Notes: generated by a model from the letters alone, not told the origin. Positions 1 through 6,596 are shown, counted from the first letter of the stretch. The stretch: DNA of 8,415 nucleotides from Nitrosotalea sp. (GCA_031296345.1 JARLFW010000006.1:1-8415), one strand, 5' to 3'. Translations and numbers: made by a program.

Positions 1-198
1 AGAGACTACGTATCCGCTATATAGCAGATCAAGATCCAAGTACAAGACTTCAAGTTTTGTATCTTGAACTAACTTGGAGATAAATCCTGCCTTCAAAAAT
101 GGATCAGCATAAAATACAGAATTAATAAGGTCCTGTTCTAGTATTGTTTGCAAATTTAATTTAGATGAGTTCAAGTCACCATTAGGATTTTTAAACAA
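1..198 (-). CDS. Unrecognised protein, N-terminal part only (runs off left edge)
   Basis: The minus strand is open from the left edge back to position 258 and reads as plausible protein: polar N-terminus, then ILEQDLINSVFYADPFLKAG, then a hydrophobic segment LEVLYLDLDLLYSGYVVS at the edge. The segment LEVLYLDLD resembles a beta strand ending in acidic residues, as in P-loop/RecA-type ATPases, but no Walker A is visible, so this is only a hint. Start choice: a TTG at 198-196 lies about 25 nt downstream of a TATA-like box at 217-227 and would be leaderless. A TTG at 174-172 is an alternative. An ATG at 258-256 is also in frame but lies inside the divergent gene that starts at 228. At least 66 codons are inside the window. 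I do not recognise the family; most of the gene lies outside. Confidence 0.55.
   Translation of the reverse strand, partial: MFKNPNGDLNSSKLNLQTILEQDLINSVFYADPFLKAGFISKLVQDTKLEVLYLDLDLLYSGYVVS
188..196 (+). promoter_or_regulatory. TATA-like box of the PLP-enzyme gene
   Basis: TTTTTAAAC centred near 192 would place transcription start near 218, leaving a leader of about 10 nt before the ATG at 228. No Shine-Dalgarno sequence is visible before that ATG, consistent with an (almost) leaderless mRNA. Weak by itself. Confidence 0.3.
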
Positions 199-216
199 TA
201 CAAAGATTAGTAGATT

Positions 217-227
217 GTAATATAATA
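217..227 (-). promoter_or_regulatory. TATA-like box of the left-edge gene
   Basis: On the minus strand this reads TATTATATTAC. Its centre is about 25 nt before the TTG at 198, the spacing expected for an archaeal leaderless transcript. The region is AT-rich, so chance matches are likely; the assignment is inference. Confidence 0.35.
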
Positions 228-1370
228 ATGAATTTAGATTATTTCCAAGATTTTCCATACAAAGAGAAAATCTACCTCAATAATGCTTCTACTTCTAGAA
301 TGCCAAGATCAAGCATATCAGCAATGAGTGATTTTCTAGTAAAGTATAACGAACTTGGTCCTGACTCAGAGGCTTCTGATAATTATGTAAGAGAAAGACT
401 GACTAATTTACGTAAGGAAATTTCAGAATTAATCAAATGTAGGCCAGAGGAAGTAATACTTACCCAGAGTGTAACTGATGGAATAAACTTTGTAGCAAAT
501 GGATTGAAAATGAATTCAAACTCCAATATTGTGATACGTGGATCGACTCATGAACATCCAGCTAATCATTATCCATGGGTAAGAGTAGGCCAGAGAGTTG
601 AGTTAAGAAATCTTCACGCAGATGAAACAGGTTACTTTGAACTTGATTCATTTAAGAATACAATAGATGAAAGAACAGGACTTGTTGCATTAAGTCATGC
701 ATTGTTTAACACTGGTGCAATACTTCCAGTTGAAGAGATTGGTAAGATCCTTTCAGAGAAGAACATACCATATTTTGTCGATGCAGCACAAACTGTGGGA
801 TGTATTAGTGATGTAGATGTAAATAAAATAAAATGTAATTTCATGTCCTTTAATGGATCCAAGTGGTTATGTGGTCCAATGGGAATGGGAGTCTTCTTTT
901 GTAGGAGAGATTCAAGTGAACTTATAGAACCACTTCAGGTGGGTGGAGAATCTGCAATCTTTCATGAAAACAAGATTGTGCATAAAGAAATGCCTGCTAG
1001 ATTTCAGGCAGGTTTTCGTAACTGGTCAGGTGTTGCATGTCTTGAAGCATCACTAAGTTATTTGAAAAAAATAGGAATGAAAACCATTAGAGAAAGAAAC
1101 ATCATGCTTGCTAATCTATTACGCGAGGAGATTTCCAAAATTAATGGTATAACTCTGTATGGACCAGAGAAGGAGGAAAAACGGACAAGCATAGTCTCAT
1201 TTTCTATTCAAGATAAAGATTCCAAGACTTTGGTTGCTAGACTCGAAAAAGATAACATGATACTTGCGGTAAGAGATATTTTTACTAAAAAGATTGTAAG
1301 GGCTTCTCCCCATTTCTTCAATACAGAATCAGAAATTCAGACTGTAGTTGATGCAATAAAAAGAGGCTAA
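228..1370 (+). CDS. Cysteine desulfurase-like class V aminotransferase, catalytic cysteine absent
   Basis: Fold-type I PLP enzyme of the SufS/CsdA/isopenicillin-epimerase-like group, 380 residues (E. coli SufS has 406). Visible landmarks by comparison with SufS: the N-terminal IYLNNAST segment (16-23); TDGINFVANGL (83-93); EHPAN with the PLP-stacking His H110; SH at 156-157; VDAAQ with D185 (pyridine nitrogen) and Q188; GSKWLCGPMG with Schiff-base Lys K212; RFQAG (258-262); and RASPHFFNT with R358 at the position of the SufS carboxylate-binding Arg. The SufS RTGHHC loop carrying C364 is missing: the chain passes from ILAVRD (345-350) to R358 through only seven residues. Persulfide chemistry by the usual route is therefore unlikely; a C-S or Se-C lyase, epimerase or related reaction on an amino acid is possible. 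The start ATG fits the family N-terminus. The gene converges on the Lrp-type gene with one base between stops. Confidence 0.88.
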   Translation: MNLDYFQDFPYKEKIYLNNASTSRMPRSSISAMSDFLVKYNELGPDSEASDNYVRERLTNLRKEISELIKCRPEEVILTQSVTDGINFVANGLKMNSNSNIVIRGSTHEHPANHYPWVRVGQRVELRNLHADETGYFELDSFKNTIDERTGLVALSHALFNTGAILPVEEIGKILSEKNIPYFVDAAQTVGCISDVDVNKIKCNFMSFNGSKWLCGPMGMGVFFCRRDSSELIEPLQVGGESAIFHENKIVHKEMPARFQAGFRNWSGVACLEASLSYLKKIGMKTIRERNIMLANLLREEISKINGITLYGPEKEEKRTSIVSFSIQDKDSKTLVARLEKDNMILAVRDIFTKKIVRASPHFFNTESEIQTVVDAIKRG

Positions 1371-1371
1371 G

Positions 1372-1629
1372 TTACCTTTCTTGCTCTTCAATTACCATCA
1401 TGGTCAAAGTAGAGTAAACCTTGTCTATTTTTCTAATCTTATTTGTGATTATACTTCTTAGAAGATCCATCGAATCTGCTGTAATCTTGACTATGATATC
1501 ATATACGCCATACACCCCTTGGACCTCATACTGTATACTATTTTCGTTGTCAAGTATCTGTTTTATTTTTTTAATTATCTCAACATCAGAGCCCAGATCT
1601 GAATTAATCAAAATGTAAGTAGTTGGCAT
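1372..1629 (-). CDS. Stand-alone Lrp/AsnC ligand-binding (RAM) domain protein
   Basis: An 85-residue protein consisting only of the alpha/beta ligand-binding domain of Lrp/AsnC regulators (also called RAM, ACT-like). It starts with a beta strand (TYILINSDLG, 4-13), then a helix, the characteristic EVQGVYGVYDIIVKI segment (35-49), a second helix, and the RKIDKVYSTLTMMVI strand (66-80). There is no N-terminal helix-turn-helix, and no room for one, so it should not bind DNA alone. Such proteins form dimers or higher oligomers that bind amino acids and may pair with full-length Lrp proteins; that role is inferred from the family. The ATG at 1629 is preceded by a TATA box at leaderless spacing. 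An ATG at 1633 is out of frame. Confidence 0.9.
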   Translation of the reverse strand: MPTTYILINSDLGSDVEIIKKIKQILDNENSIQYEVQGVYGVYDIIVKITADSMDLLRSIITNKIRKIDKVYSTLTMMVIEEQER

Positions 1630-1649
1630 GCATTAATTCGAGTTGCACG

Positions 1650-1659
1650 ATATTTAACC
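1650..1659 (-). promoter_or_regulatory. TATA box of the Lrp-type gene
   Basis: On the minus strand this reads GGTTAAATAT, centred about 25-26 nt before the ATG at 1629, which fits a leaderless transcript starting at or next to the A of the ATG. It shows this small gene is transcribed separately from the operon upstream of it. Confidence 0.5.
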
Positions 1660-1663
1660 TTTG

Positions 1664-1688
1664 ATTAAAATTCCAAAATTGATTTTTG
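1664..1688 (-). terminator. Possible U-rich terminator behind amrS
   Basis: About 20 nt past the amrS stop the minus strand carries a short CAAAA/TTTTG hairpin followed by two T4 runs. Archaeal termination mainly needs U-rich stretches, so this is a plausible but weak end of the hsp20-cdc48-amrS transcript, just before the next promoter. Confidence 0.25.
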
Positions 1689-1707
1689 ATGATATTGGAT
1701 TTTTACT

Positions 1708-2769
1708 TTATAGGACAAACTGGAATCGATTTTGTTTGTAATTTTCAGAAAGTTTTCCTTCAATTGCTATTTTATTACCACAAAAATTACAGTTATTTTT
1801 ATCGTCAATATACCACCCTTGTATATCAAAACCGTATCTTTTGACTACAATTTTCTTGCACTGAGGGCAGTATGTATTTTCAAGACTATGACCTGGGACA
1901 TTTCCTAAATAGGCATAATTGAGCCCAATCTCCTTTGCAATTTCATAATGTTTCTCAAGTGTAGATATTGGTGTTGGCTCAAAGTCCATCATTTTGTAAT
2001 CTGGATGAAATCTAAGAAAATGTATTGGCATGTTAGGTCCAAACTCATCATAGATGAATTTACATAACTTTCGAGCATATTCTAAATTGTCACCAACTTG
2101 TGGCACTACCAAGTCAGTTATTTCCACGTGAATCTTTGTTTTGCTATGAATTTCCTTAAGGGTATCAAATATTGGTTGAGGATCTGGAATTCCAATATAT
2201 TTTCGTGAAAATTGAGGTTCTGCATTTCCTTTAAAATCTATTGTAATACAATCAAGAAATTCATTCATCATGTTAACTGTATCAGGAGTATCATAACCAT
2301 TGGAGACAAATATGTTAAACAATCCATTTTTTCTTGCAATTACTCCACAGTCTCGTGCAAACTCGATAAATATAGATGGCTCATTGTAAGTATACGCAAT
2401 TCCATCAGCACCTGATTGTTTTGCCGAATCAACTACTTCTTGAGGTGTCATATCAGTTCCTTCTATCTTTCTTCGTTGACTGATGTCATAGTTTTGACAG
2501 TATTTACATAACCAATTGCAACCAGTTGTGGCAATAGAAAATATGCTTGTACCAGGTCTATAATGAGTTACAGGTTTTTTCTCAATTGGATCTACATGAC
2601 CAGTGATTACTTTACCATATGCAAGAAGATCAAGTTTGCCGTTGTTATTTGCTCTAATTCCACATAGACCAACCTGATCTTTTCCAATTTCGCAGTATCT
2701 AGCACATGCTGTACATCGAACCTTGTCATTAGGTAATTTTTGATAGAGAATTGCTTCCTTTGCCGTCAT
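1708..2769 (-). CDS. amrS: AmmeMemoRadiSam system radical SAM enzyme
   Basis: Radical SAM protein of the PflA-like COG1180 group, 353 residues, full length. The cluster motif C84-x3-C88-x2-C91 lies in TTGCNWLCKYCQN and should bind the [4Fe-4S] cluster that cleaves S-adenosylmethionine. In front is a family-typical cysteine cluster (C19, C22, C26, C36, in RCTACARYC and GLCGIR). YTYNEPSIF (127-134) and TIDFKG (176-181) are typical internal motifs. The C-terminus has two CxxC pairs (C301/C304 and C327/C330) like a zinc ribbon, also usual for the family. The family is named for co-occurrence with AMMECR1 and Memo proteins; its substrate is not established, and neither partner gene is in this window. 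It follows cdc48 by 18 bases on the same strand, so co-transcription with hsp20 and cdc48 is likely, but a TATA-like box at the cdc48 stop could drive it separately. Confidence 0.92.
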   Translation of the reverse strand: MTAKEAILYQKLPNDKVRCTACARYCEIGKDQVGLCGIRANNNGKLDLLAYGKVITGHVDPIEKKPVTHYRPGTSIFSIATTGCNWLCKYCQNYDISQRRKIEGTDMTPQEVVDSAKQSGADGIAYTYNEPSIFIEFARDCGVIARKNGLFNIFVSNGYDTPDTVNMMNEFLDCITIDFKGNAEPQFSRKYIGIPDPQPIFDTLKEIHSKTKIHVEITDLVVPQVGDNLEYARKLCKFIYDEFGPNMPIHFLRFHPDYKMMDFEPTPISTLEKHYEIAKEIGLNYAYLGNVPGHSLENTYCPQCKKIVVKRYGFDIQGWYIDDKNNCNFCGNKIAIEGKLSENYKQNRFQFVL

Positions 2770-2787
2770 TATACATTACTCAATTTA

Positions 2788-4938
2788 TCATATAATTGCT
2801 GGTGTTGTTACTAGTTTTGGTTTTACAGCAAGTGGTCGCATCTTCTGGATTGCATTTTCCAAGTCTTCTTGAGTTATTTTGATTAATTTTACATCTTTTT
2901 CTTTTTTATCTACATATCTTCGTATGGAACTCATGGCAGCTCTATTGCATGCTCCTTCTATTTCTGCGCCGCTAAAGCCATTAGTCAACTGCACTAGCTT
3001 TGTAAAGTCGATGCCTTCTGCAAGTGGTTTCTTTCTTGTGTGTATTTTGAATATGTTTTCACGTCCCTTTGTGTCCGGTAATGGTACCTCAATGATTCTA
3101 TCAAATCTACCTGGTCTTAGCAATGCACTGTCGATAAGATCTACTCTGTTGGTTGCACCAATTATCAATACGTTATGTAATTCTTCAAGCCCATCTATCT
3201 CAGTTAGCAGTTGGGACACTACTCTTTCTGTGACATTAGAGTCAGAACTGCCTGAGCTTCTGCTCGGAGCTAAAGAGTCAAGTTCATCAAGAAATATTAT
3301 ACAAGGAGCAGCTTGACGTGCTTTTCTGAATATTTCACGAACTCCTTTTTCAGATTCACCTACCCATTTTGATAACAGTTCGGGACCTTTGATGCTAATA
3401 AAATTAGATTCAGAGGTGTGTGCCACTGCCTTTGCAATCAGTGTCTTTCCTGTTCCTGGTGGACCATAAAGCAAGATTCCTTTAGGAGTTGCAACATCAG
3501 TATACTCAAAGGCCTCTTTGTGTTTGAGTGGCCATTCCACGGCTTCATAGAGTTCCTCTTTTAGTGACTCCAAGCCACCAACATCATCCCATGTTACATC
3601 TGGTACCTGAACTAGAACTTCTCGTAGTGCAGACGGTCTAACATCTTTTAGTGCATCTTTGAAATCGTTATCTGTAATGATAATTTTTTGAAGAATTTCA
3701 TTTGGAATTTTTTCTGCCTCTAGATCCAAATCAGGTAGAATTTTTCGAAGAGATCTCATAGCAGCTTCTTTTGCAAGCATTTCCAAATCAGCTCCTACAA
3801 ATCCATGAGTCACTCTTGCAATCTGATCCAAGTTTACTTTTTCTTCAATTGGCATACCTCTTGTATGAATATTTAGTATCTCTCGTCTTCCTTGCTGATC
3901 TGGAATTCCAATCTCTATTTCACGATCAAATCTTCCTGGTCTTCGTAATGCCGGATCTATTGAATCTGGCCTGTTTGTTGCTGCAATTACAACTACCTTG
4001 CCTCTTGATTTTATTCCGTCCATCAAAGTTAGAAGCTGTGATACAATTCTCTTTTCTACTTCTCCGGTTACTTCTTCCCTCTTTGGAGCTATCGAGTCAA
4101 TTTCATCAATAAATATTATGCTTGGTGCATTTTCCTCCGCTTGTTTGAATATATCCCGTAATCTCTCTTCACTTTCCCCATAGAATTTTCCAATAATTTC
4201 AGGACCACTAAGAGAAGTAAAGTGAGAATTGGTTTCTCCTGCCACTGCTTTTGCTAATAGTGTTTTTCCTGTACCAGGTGGTCCGTAAAGCAATACGCCT
4301 TTTGGTGCCTCAACTCCCAGTTTTTCAAATAATTCTGGGTGTCGCATAGGAAGTTCTACCATTTCTCGTATCTTTTGGACCTCATTTCTAAGTCCACCAA
4401 GGTCATCATAGGTTATTCTTGGAATAGAATTATCAATGGCCTTGGTCATGGCTCCCAATTTGAACTCGGTCTGTTCTGAAACAATAACAGGTTTTGCGGA
4501 TGGTTTAGTACCACTAACAACAAGTTGTGTTTTTCCACCCAACTGTGTAGATACAATCAATGTATCACCAGAAGTTAGCACATGACCCATGTAGTATGTT
4601 TGCATATACTCTTGGAGTCCTTCTTCACCTAGTTTTTCAATAGGTGAAAGTGTTATCTGTTCAGCTTCTTCGGCATCGACTGTTTTTACGGTAATCTTTT
4701 CGCCTATTCCTGCGCCTATGTTATGTCGTGTAATTCCATCTATTTTGATTATTCCAGTTCCGTAATCTGGAGTAGAACCAGACCAGAGTTTAACATGACT
4801 TTTTCTATTTCCAACTAGTTCAAGAATTTGGCCAGTTTCCCATCCATTATCTTCAACAATTTTTGGATCTACTACCGCTATTCCTTTTCCAACATGTCTT
4901 TGTGCTGCTTCAACAATTTTTAATGTAATTTCGCTCAT
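2788..4938 (-). CDS. cdc48: Cdc48/VCP-type AAA+ ATPase
   Basis: Archaeal homologue of p97/Cdc48/VAT, 716 residues, a hexameric ATP-driven protein unfoldase of the cytoplasm. Domains in order: substrate/adaptor-binding N domain (about 1-170, double-psi barrel then small beta barrel); D1 ATPase (about 175-440) with Walker A GPPGTGKT (219-226, K225), Walker B IIFIDEID (274-281, D278/E279), sensor N322 and arginine fingers R336/R339; D2 ATPase (about 445-700) with Walker A at 492-499 (K498), Walker B D551/E552, N597 in GATN, and R611/R614. Pore-loop residues are K251-F252-Y253-G254 in D1 and W525-V526-G527 in D2. All ATPase residues are intact. The tail ends TTPAII and lacks a C-terminal hydrophobic-Tyr-x (HbYX) proteasome-docking motif. 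It lies 25 bases behind hsp20 on the same strand and has its own Shine-Dalgarno sequence. Confidence 0.96.
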   Translation of the reverse strand: MSEITLKIVEAAQRHVGKGIAVVDPKIVEDNGWETGQILELVGNRKSHVKLWSGSTPDYGTGIIKIDGITRHNIGAGIGEKITVKTVDAEEAEQITLSPIEKLGEEGLQEYMQTYYMGHVLTSGDTLIVSTQLGGKTQLVVSGTKPSAKPVIVSEQTEFKLGAMTKAIDNSIPRITYDDLGGLRNEVQKIREMVELPMRHPELFEKLGVEAPKGVLLYGPPGTGKTLLAKAVAGETNSHFTSLSGPEIIGKFYGESEERLRDIFKQAEENAPSIIFIDEIDSIAPKREEVTGEVEKRIVSQLLTLMDGIKSRGKVVVIAATNRPDSIDPALRRPGRFDREIEIGIPDQQGRREILNIHTRGMPIEEKVNLDQIARVTHGFVGADLEMLAKEAAMRSLRKILPDLDLEAEKIPNEILQKIIITDNDFKDALKDVRPSALREVLVQVPDVTWDDVGGLESLKEELYEAVEWPLKHKEAFEYTDVATPKGILLYGPPGTGKTLIAKAVAHTSESNFISIKGPELLSKWVGESEKGVREIFRKARQAAPCIIFLDELDSLAPSRSSGSSDSNVTERVVSQLLTEIDGLEELHNVLIIGATNRVDLIDSALLRPGRFDRIIEVPLPDTKGRENIFKIHTRKKPLAEGIDFTKLVQLTNGFSGAEIEGACNRAAMSSIRRYVDKKEKDVKLIKITQEDLENAIQKMRPLAVKPKLVTTPAII
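2789..2797 (-). promoter_or_regulatory. Possible internal promoter of amrS
   Basis: The minus strand reads AATTATATG across the last codons and stop of cdc48, centred about 24 nt before the amrS ATG. The spacing fits leaderless transcription of amrS, and no Shine-Dalgarno sequence precedes that ATG. The box lies within coding sequence (the Ile-Ile-stop codons), so a chance match is possible. Confidence 0.35.
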
Positions 4939-4944
4939 GATTTT

Positions 4945-4950
4945 ATCACC
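4945..4950 (-). promoter_or_regulatory. Shine-Dalgarno site of cdc48
   Basis: GGTGAT lies six bases before the cdc48 ATG at 4938 and matches the 3' half of the prokaryotic consensus AGGAGGTGAT. It marks cdc48 as an internal operon gene needing ribosome recruitment. I see no comparable site before most other genes here, whose TATA spacing suggests leaderless mRNAs. Confidence 0.55.
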
Positions 4951-4963
4951 ATAAAAAATAGAG

Positions 4964-5500
4964 TCATTCGACCGTTACCTTCTTTCCTTGCGGTCGATCC
5001 TCTTCTTTGAGTTTGAACTTTACTTCCAAGATTCCGTTAGAATATGTTGCTTTGACAGAATCTTCGTCAACCTTTTGTTTTATTGGGATTTTTGTATGGT
5101 ATTTCTTATCACCATTTTCGGCATCAAGATTTACAGTGCGTCCTGCGACTTCGATCTTGATGTCATTTTTTTCTACTCCCGGCATCTCTGCTACAACTTT
5201 GAGAATCTTTTCTTTGTTATCTACGATAACATCTACAAATGGTTCTCTTATTTCTGATGTAGGGAGAAGACTAGGTATAACATTTCCATATTCTTTAACC
5301 ACTGGTTTTCCATCCGGTCCTACAGTCATTGAATATCCATAGTAGTAAGGACCAAATGTCTGTGCGTTGTCAGAACTTTTCATGTCGTCCCAAATTGCAT
5401 CAAGTCTTTTGAAAGGTTGCATCATTTTTTGGAAGAGATGGTCAAACTCATCCCAGTCAGTCATGTCATAGTTATGCATACAGTGTAATAGGTATGACAT
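4964..5500 (-). CDS. hsp20: Small heat shock protein, Hsp20/alpha-crystallin family
   Basis: ATP-independent holdase chaperone, up to 178 residues. The N-terminal arm (1-84) is rich in aromatic and acidic residues ([18 protein letters not shown]). The alpha-crystallin domain spans about 85-164: [26 protein letters not shown] (102-118), YHTKIPI, and the NGILEVKF motif (155-162) equivalent to the classic GVL box. The tail ends KKVTVE; V175-x-V177 may act as the I/V-x-I/V oligomerisation motif. The start is uncertain: the ATG at 5500 directly abuts a perfect TATA box, so its mRNA would begin inside the gene. The ATG at 5479 (residue 8) lies 26 nt from that box and is the better leaderless start; the ATG at 5464 (residue 13) is another option. 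It leads the operon with cdc48 and amrS. Confidence 0.93.
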   Translation of the reverse strand: MSYLLHCMHNYDMTDWDEFDHLFQKMMQPFKRLDAIWDDMKSSDNAQTFGPYYYGYSMTVGPDGKPVVKEYGNVIPSLLPTSEIREPFVDVIVDNKEKILKVVAEMPGVEKNDIKIEVAGRTVNLDAENGDKKYHTKIPIKQKVDEDSVKATYSNGILEVKFKLKEEDRPQGKKVTVE

Positions 5501-5510
5501 TATATAAATA
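5501..5510 (-). promoter_or_regulatory. TATA box of the hsp20-cdc48-amrS operon
   Basis: The minus strand reads TATTTATATA; TTTATATA at 5508-5501 is close to an ideal archaeal TATA box. Canonical spacing predicts transcription start near 5479, the A of an in-frame ATG. A second AT-rich element near 5547 could start transcription near 5521 instead and would allow the 5500 start. Confidence 0.6.
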
Positions 5511-5542
5511 TTATGGATTAATGAACAGTCTTATTACATAAA

Positions 5543-5552
5543 TTAATATAAT
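5543..5552 (+). promoter_or_regulatory. TATA box of the ACT-like protein gene
   Basis: TTAATATAAT is centred 26 nt before the ATG at 5573, the spacing of a leaderless archaeal promoter. Together with the hsp20 TATA box it packs two divergent promoters into 72 bases. Confidence 0.6.
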
Positions 5553-5554
5553 TA

Positions 5555-5571
5555 AGAGTATTATCTACTCT
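5555..5571 (+). promoter_or_regulatory. Candidate operator: perfect inverted repeat
   Basis: AGAGTA-TTATC-TACTCT is a perfect six-base inverted repeat with a five-base spacer. It lies between the TATA box and the ATG at 5573, so a bound dimer would block RNA polymerase loading at this gene. Roughly one and a half helical turns between half-site centres would suit a small dimeric DNA-binding protein. I see no second copy in the window. Function is inferred. Confidence 0.4.
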
Positions 5572-5572
5572 C

Positions 5573-6235
5573 ATGCGAACTCCAAATCTTTCTGTTCCTG
5601 ATGCAGTTAGAGAGATAATTACAAAAAATAGATCCATTTACGACTGCATCAAGATGGGTTTGATAAATTATACATCACTTGCAATAAAACTCCAAAAGGA
5701 GGTCGAGTCGTATGTGGGAGGACCAGTAAATCCTAACACAATTGTAGTTGCAATTAAAAGATATGCAGATTCTTTTGAAAAAAAGGACGAGATGCAAAAT
5801 GAAACAGTACTAAAAAATGCAAGACTTTCTTTAACTGATGGAATTGTTGACATAAAATTTTTCTCAGATGATTTTGAAATGAAAGATGCTGTAGATTTGA
5901 TGGATAGATTTATGAGAATTGATCCAGATTATGAATTTTTTAGATCTACTGATTCGTTTAGATTTTTAACAGAAGACATAAGTGATGTAAGAGAAATTTT
6001 AGAATCTTTTTCATCGCATAGAAATTCCTCCCAAACTGGACTAGCAAAAATAACCATACATATTCCTGAAAATGAGCACAGTTCTGAGGTGGTTTCATAC
6101 GTATCTGAGATTTTACATGATAATGGAATCGAACTTTTTAATGCATTTTTCGGACAAGATCATATAGTTGCAGTCTTGCATGAAAAGGATGCACCTAGAG
6201 CATACCAAATTCTAAGAAGAGAAATCACTCGTTAA
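5573..6235 (+). CDS. Archaeal conserved protein with ACT-like domains and probable N-terminal HTH
   Basis: A soluble 220-residue protein without signal peptide or membrane span. The N-terminal part (about 6-68), with SVPDAVREIITKNRSIYDC, INYTSLAIKLQKEVE and NPNTIVVAIKRY, is helical and resembles a winged or helix-turn-helix module found at the start of archaeal ACT-domain proteins. The remainder looks like two ACT-like beta-alpha-beta units: about 80-148 (LKNARLSLTDGIVDIKFF onward) and 157-217 (AKITIHIPE, a helix, NGIELFNAFFGQDHIVAVL, a last helix DAPRAYQILRRE). ACT domains usually sense small molecules such as amino acids, so a ligand-responsive regulator is plausible, but this is inference. 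It is divergent from the hsp20 operon and has an inverted repeat over its own start region, which suggests autoregulation. The ATG start agrees with the TATA spacing. Confidence 0.8.
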   Translation: MRTPNLSVPDAVREIITKNRSIYDCIKMGLINYTSLAIKLQKEVESYVGGPVNPNTIVVAIKRYADSFEKKDEMQNETVLKNARLSLTDGIVDIKFFSDDFEMKDAVDLMDRFMRIDPDYEFFRSTDSFRFLTEDISDVREILESFSSHRNSSQTGLAKITIHIPENEHSSEVVSYVSEILHDNGIELFNAFFGQDHIVAVLHEKDAPRAYQILRREITR

Positions 6236-6258
6236 TAATTATTAGAATAATCTTCTAA
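6233..6258. terminator. Possible bidirectional terminator between convergent genes
   Basis: Two palindromes lie between and across the two convergent stop codons: TAATAATTATTA (6233-6244, perfect) and TTAGAA-TAATC-TTCTAA (6242-6258). Both are very AT-rich, so the hairpins would be weak and no long U-run follows; the position between convergent stops is the main support. Confidence 0.3.
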
Positions 6259-6575
6259 ACACCAATAGATTCTGCTTTTGTTACTTCTAGGTAGACTTTG
6301 TCTCCTACTCCAAGGTTTAGTTCTTTGTACTCATGCATATCAAGCTTGATTGAGGTAACGTTACCTGGCTGACCCATTCCTCCCCCAGATATCATCTTGT
6401 TGAGGTTTTTTACCATATCATCCATATTTGTAAAACCCATTACTCCTCCTGCACCAAAAGGTGATGCTGGTGTACTTTGTTCTCTAAAATCTTTGGATGT
6501 AGAAAGCGAGAGTATTACATATGGAGATCCATCTGGTGATGCATCTATTCGTGTGACAATGTACTCTTTCTTCAT
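6255..6575 (-). CDS. Conserved archaeal hypothetical protein, 106 residues
   Basis: Small soluble protein of unknown function. The N-terminus (KKEYIVTRIDASPDGSPYVILSL as two beta strands, 2-24) and the C-terminus (TSIKLDMHEYKEL then GDKVYLEVTKAE, 74-102) look like strands of a compact beta-barrel. They are separated by a flexible stretch rich in Gly, Ser and Met (about 35-72, with SPFGAGGVMGF and MISGGGMGQPG). No metal-binding motif or signal peptide is visible. The N- and C-terminal segments feel familiar from Thermoproteota/Nitrososphaerota hypothetical proteins; a relation to the archaeal cytoskeleton-associated arcadin-1 family is possible but I cannot support it from this sequence. The ATG at 6575 sits 25-26 nt from a TATA box. 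It stands alone, convergent with the ACT-like gene. Confidence 0.8.
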   Translation of the reverse strand: MKKEYIVTRIDASPDGSPYVILSLSTSKDFREQSTPASPFGAGGVMGFTNMDDMVKNLNKMISGGGMGQPGNVTSIKLDMHEYKELNLGVGDKVYLEVTKAESIGV

Positions 6576-6596
6576 ATCTTAGATTCTATAAATGAG

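Noticed and set aside
2879..3316. Open plus-strand frame of 145 codons inside cdc48
   Set aside because: It is antisense to the D2 ATPase coding region, whose motifs are intact. Composition is that of a shadow frame and no promoter is seen.
4988..5342. Two overlapping plus-strand open frames inside hsp20
   Set aside because: Both are antisense to a well-conserved alpha-crystallin domain and do not resemble proteins.
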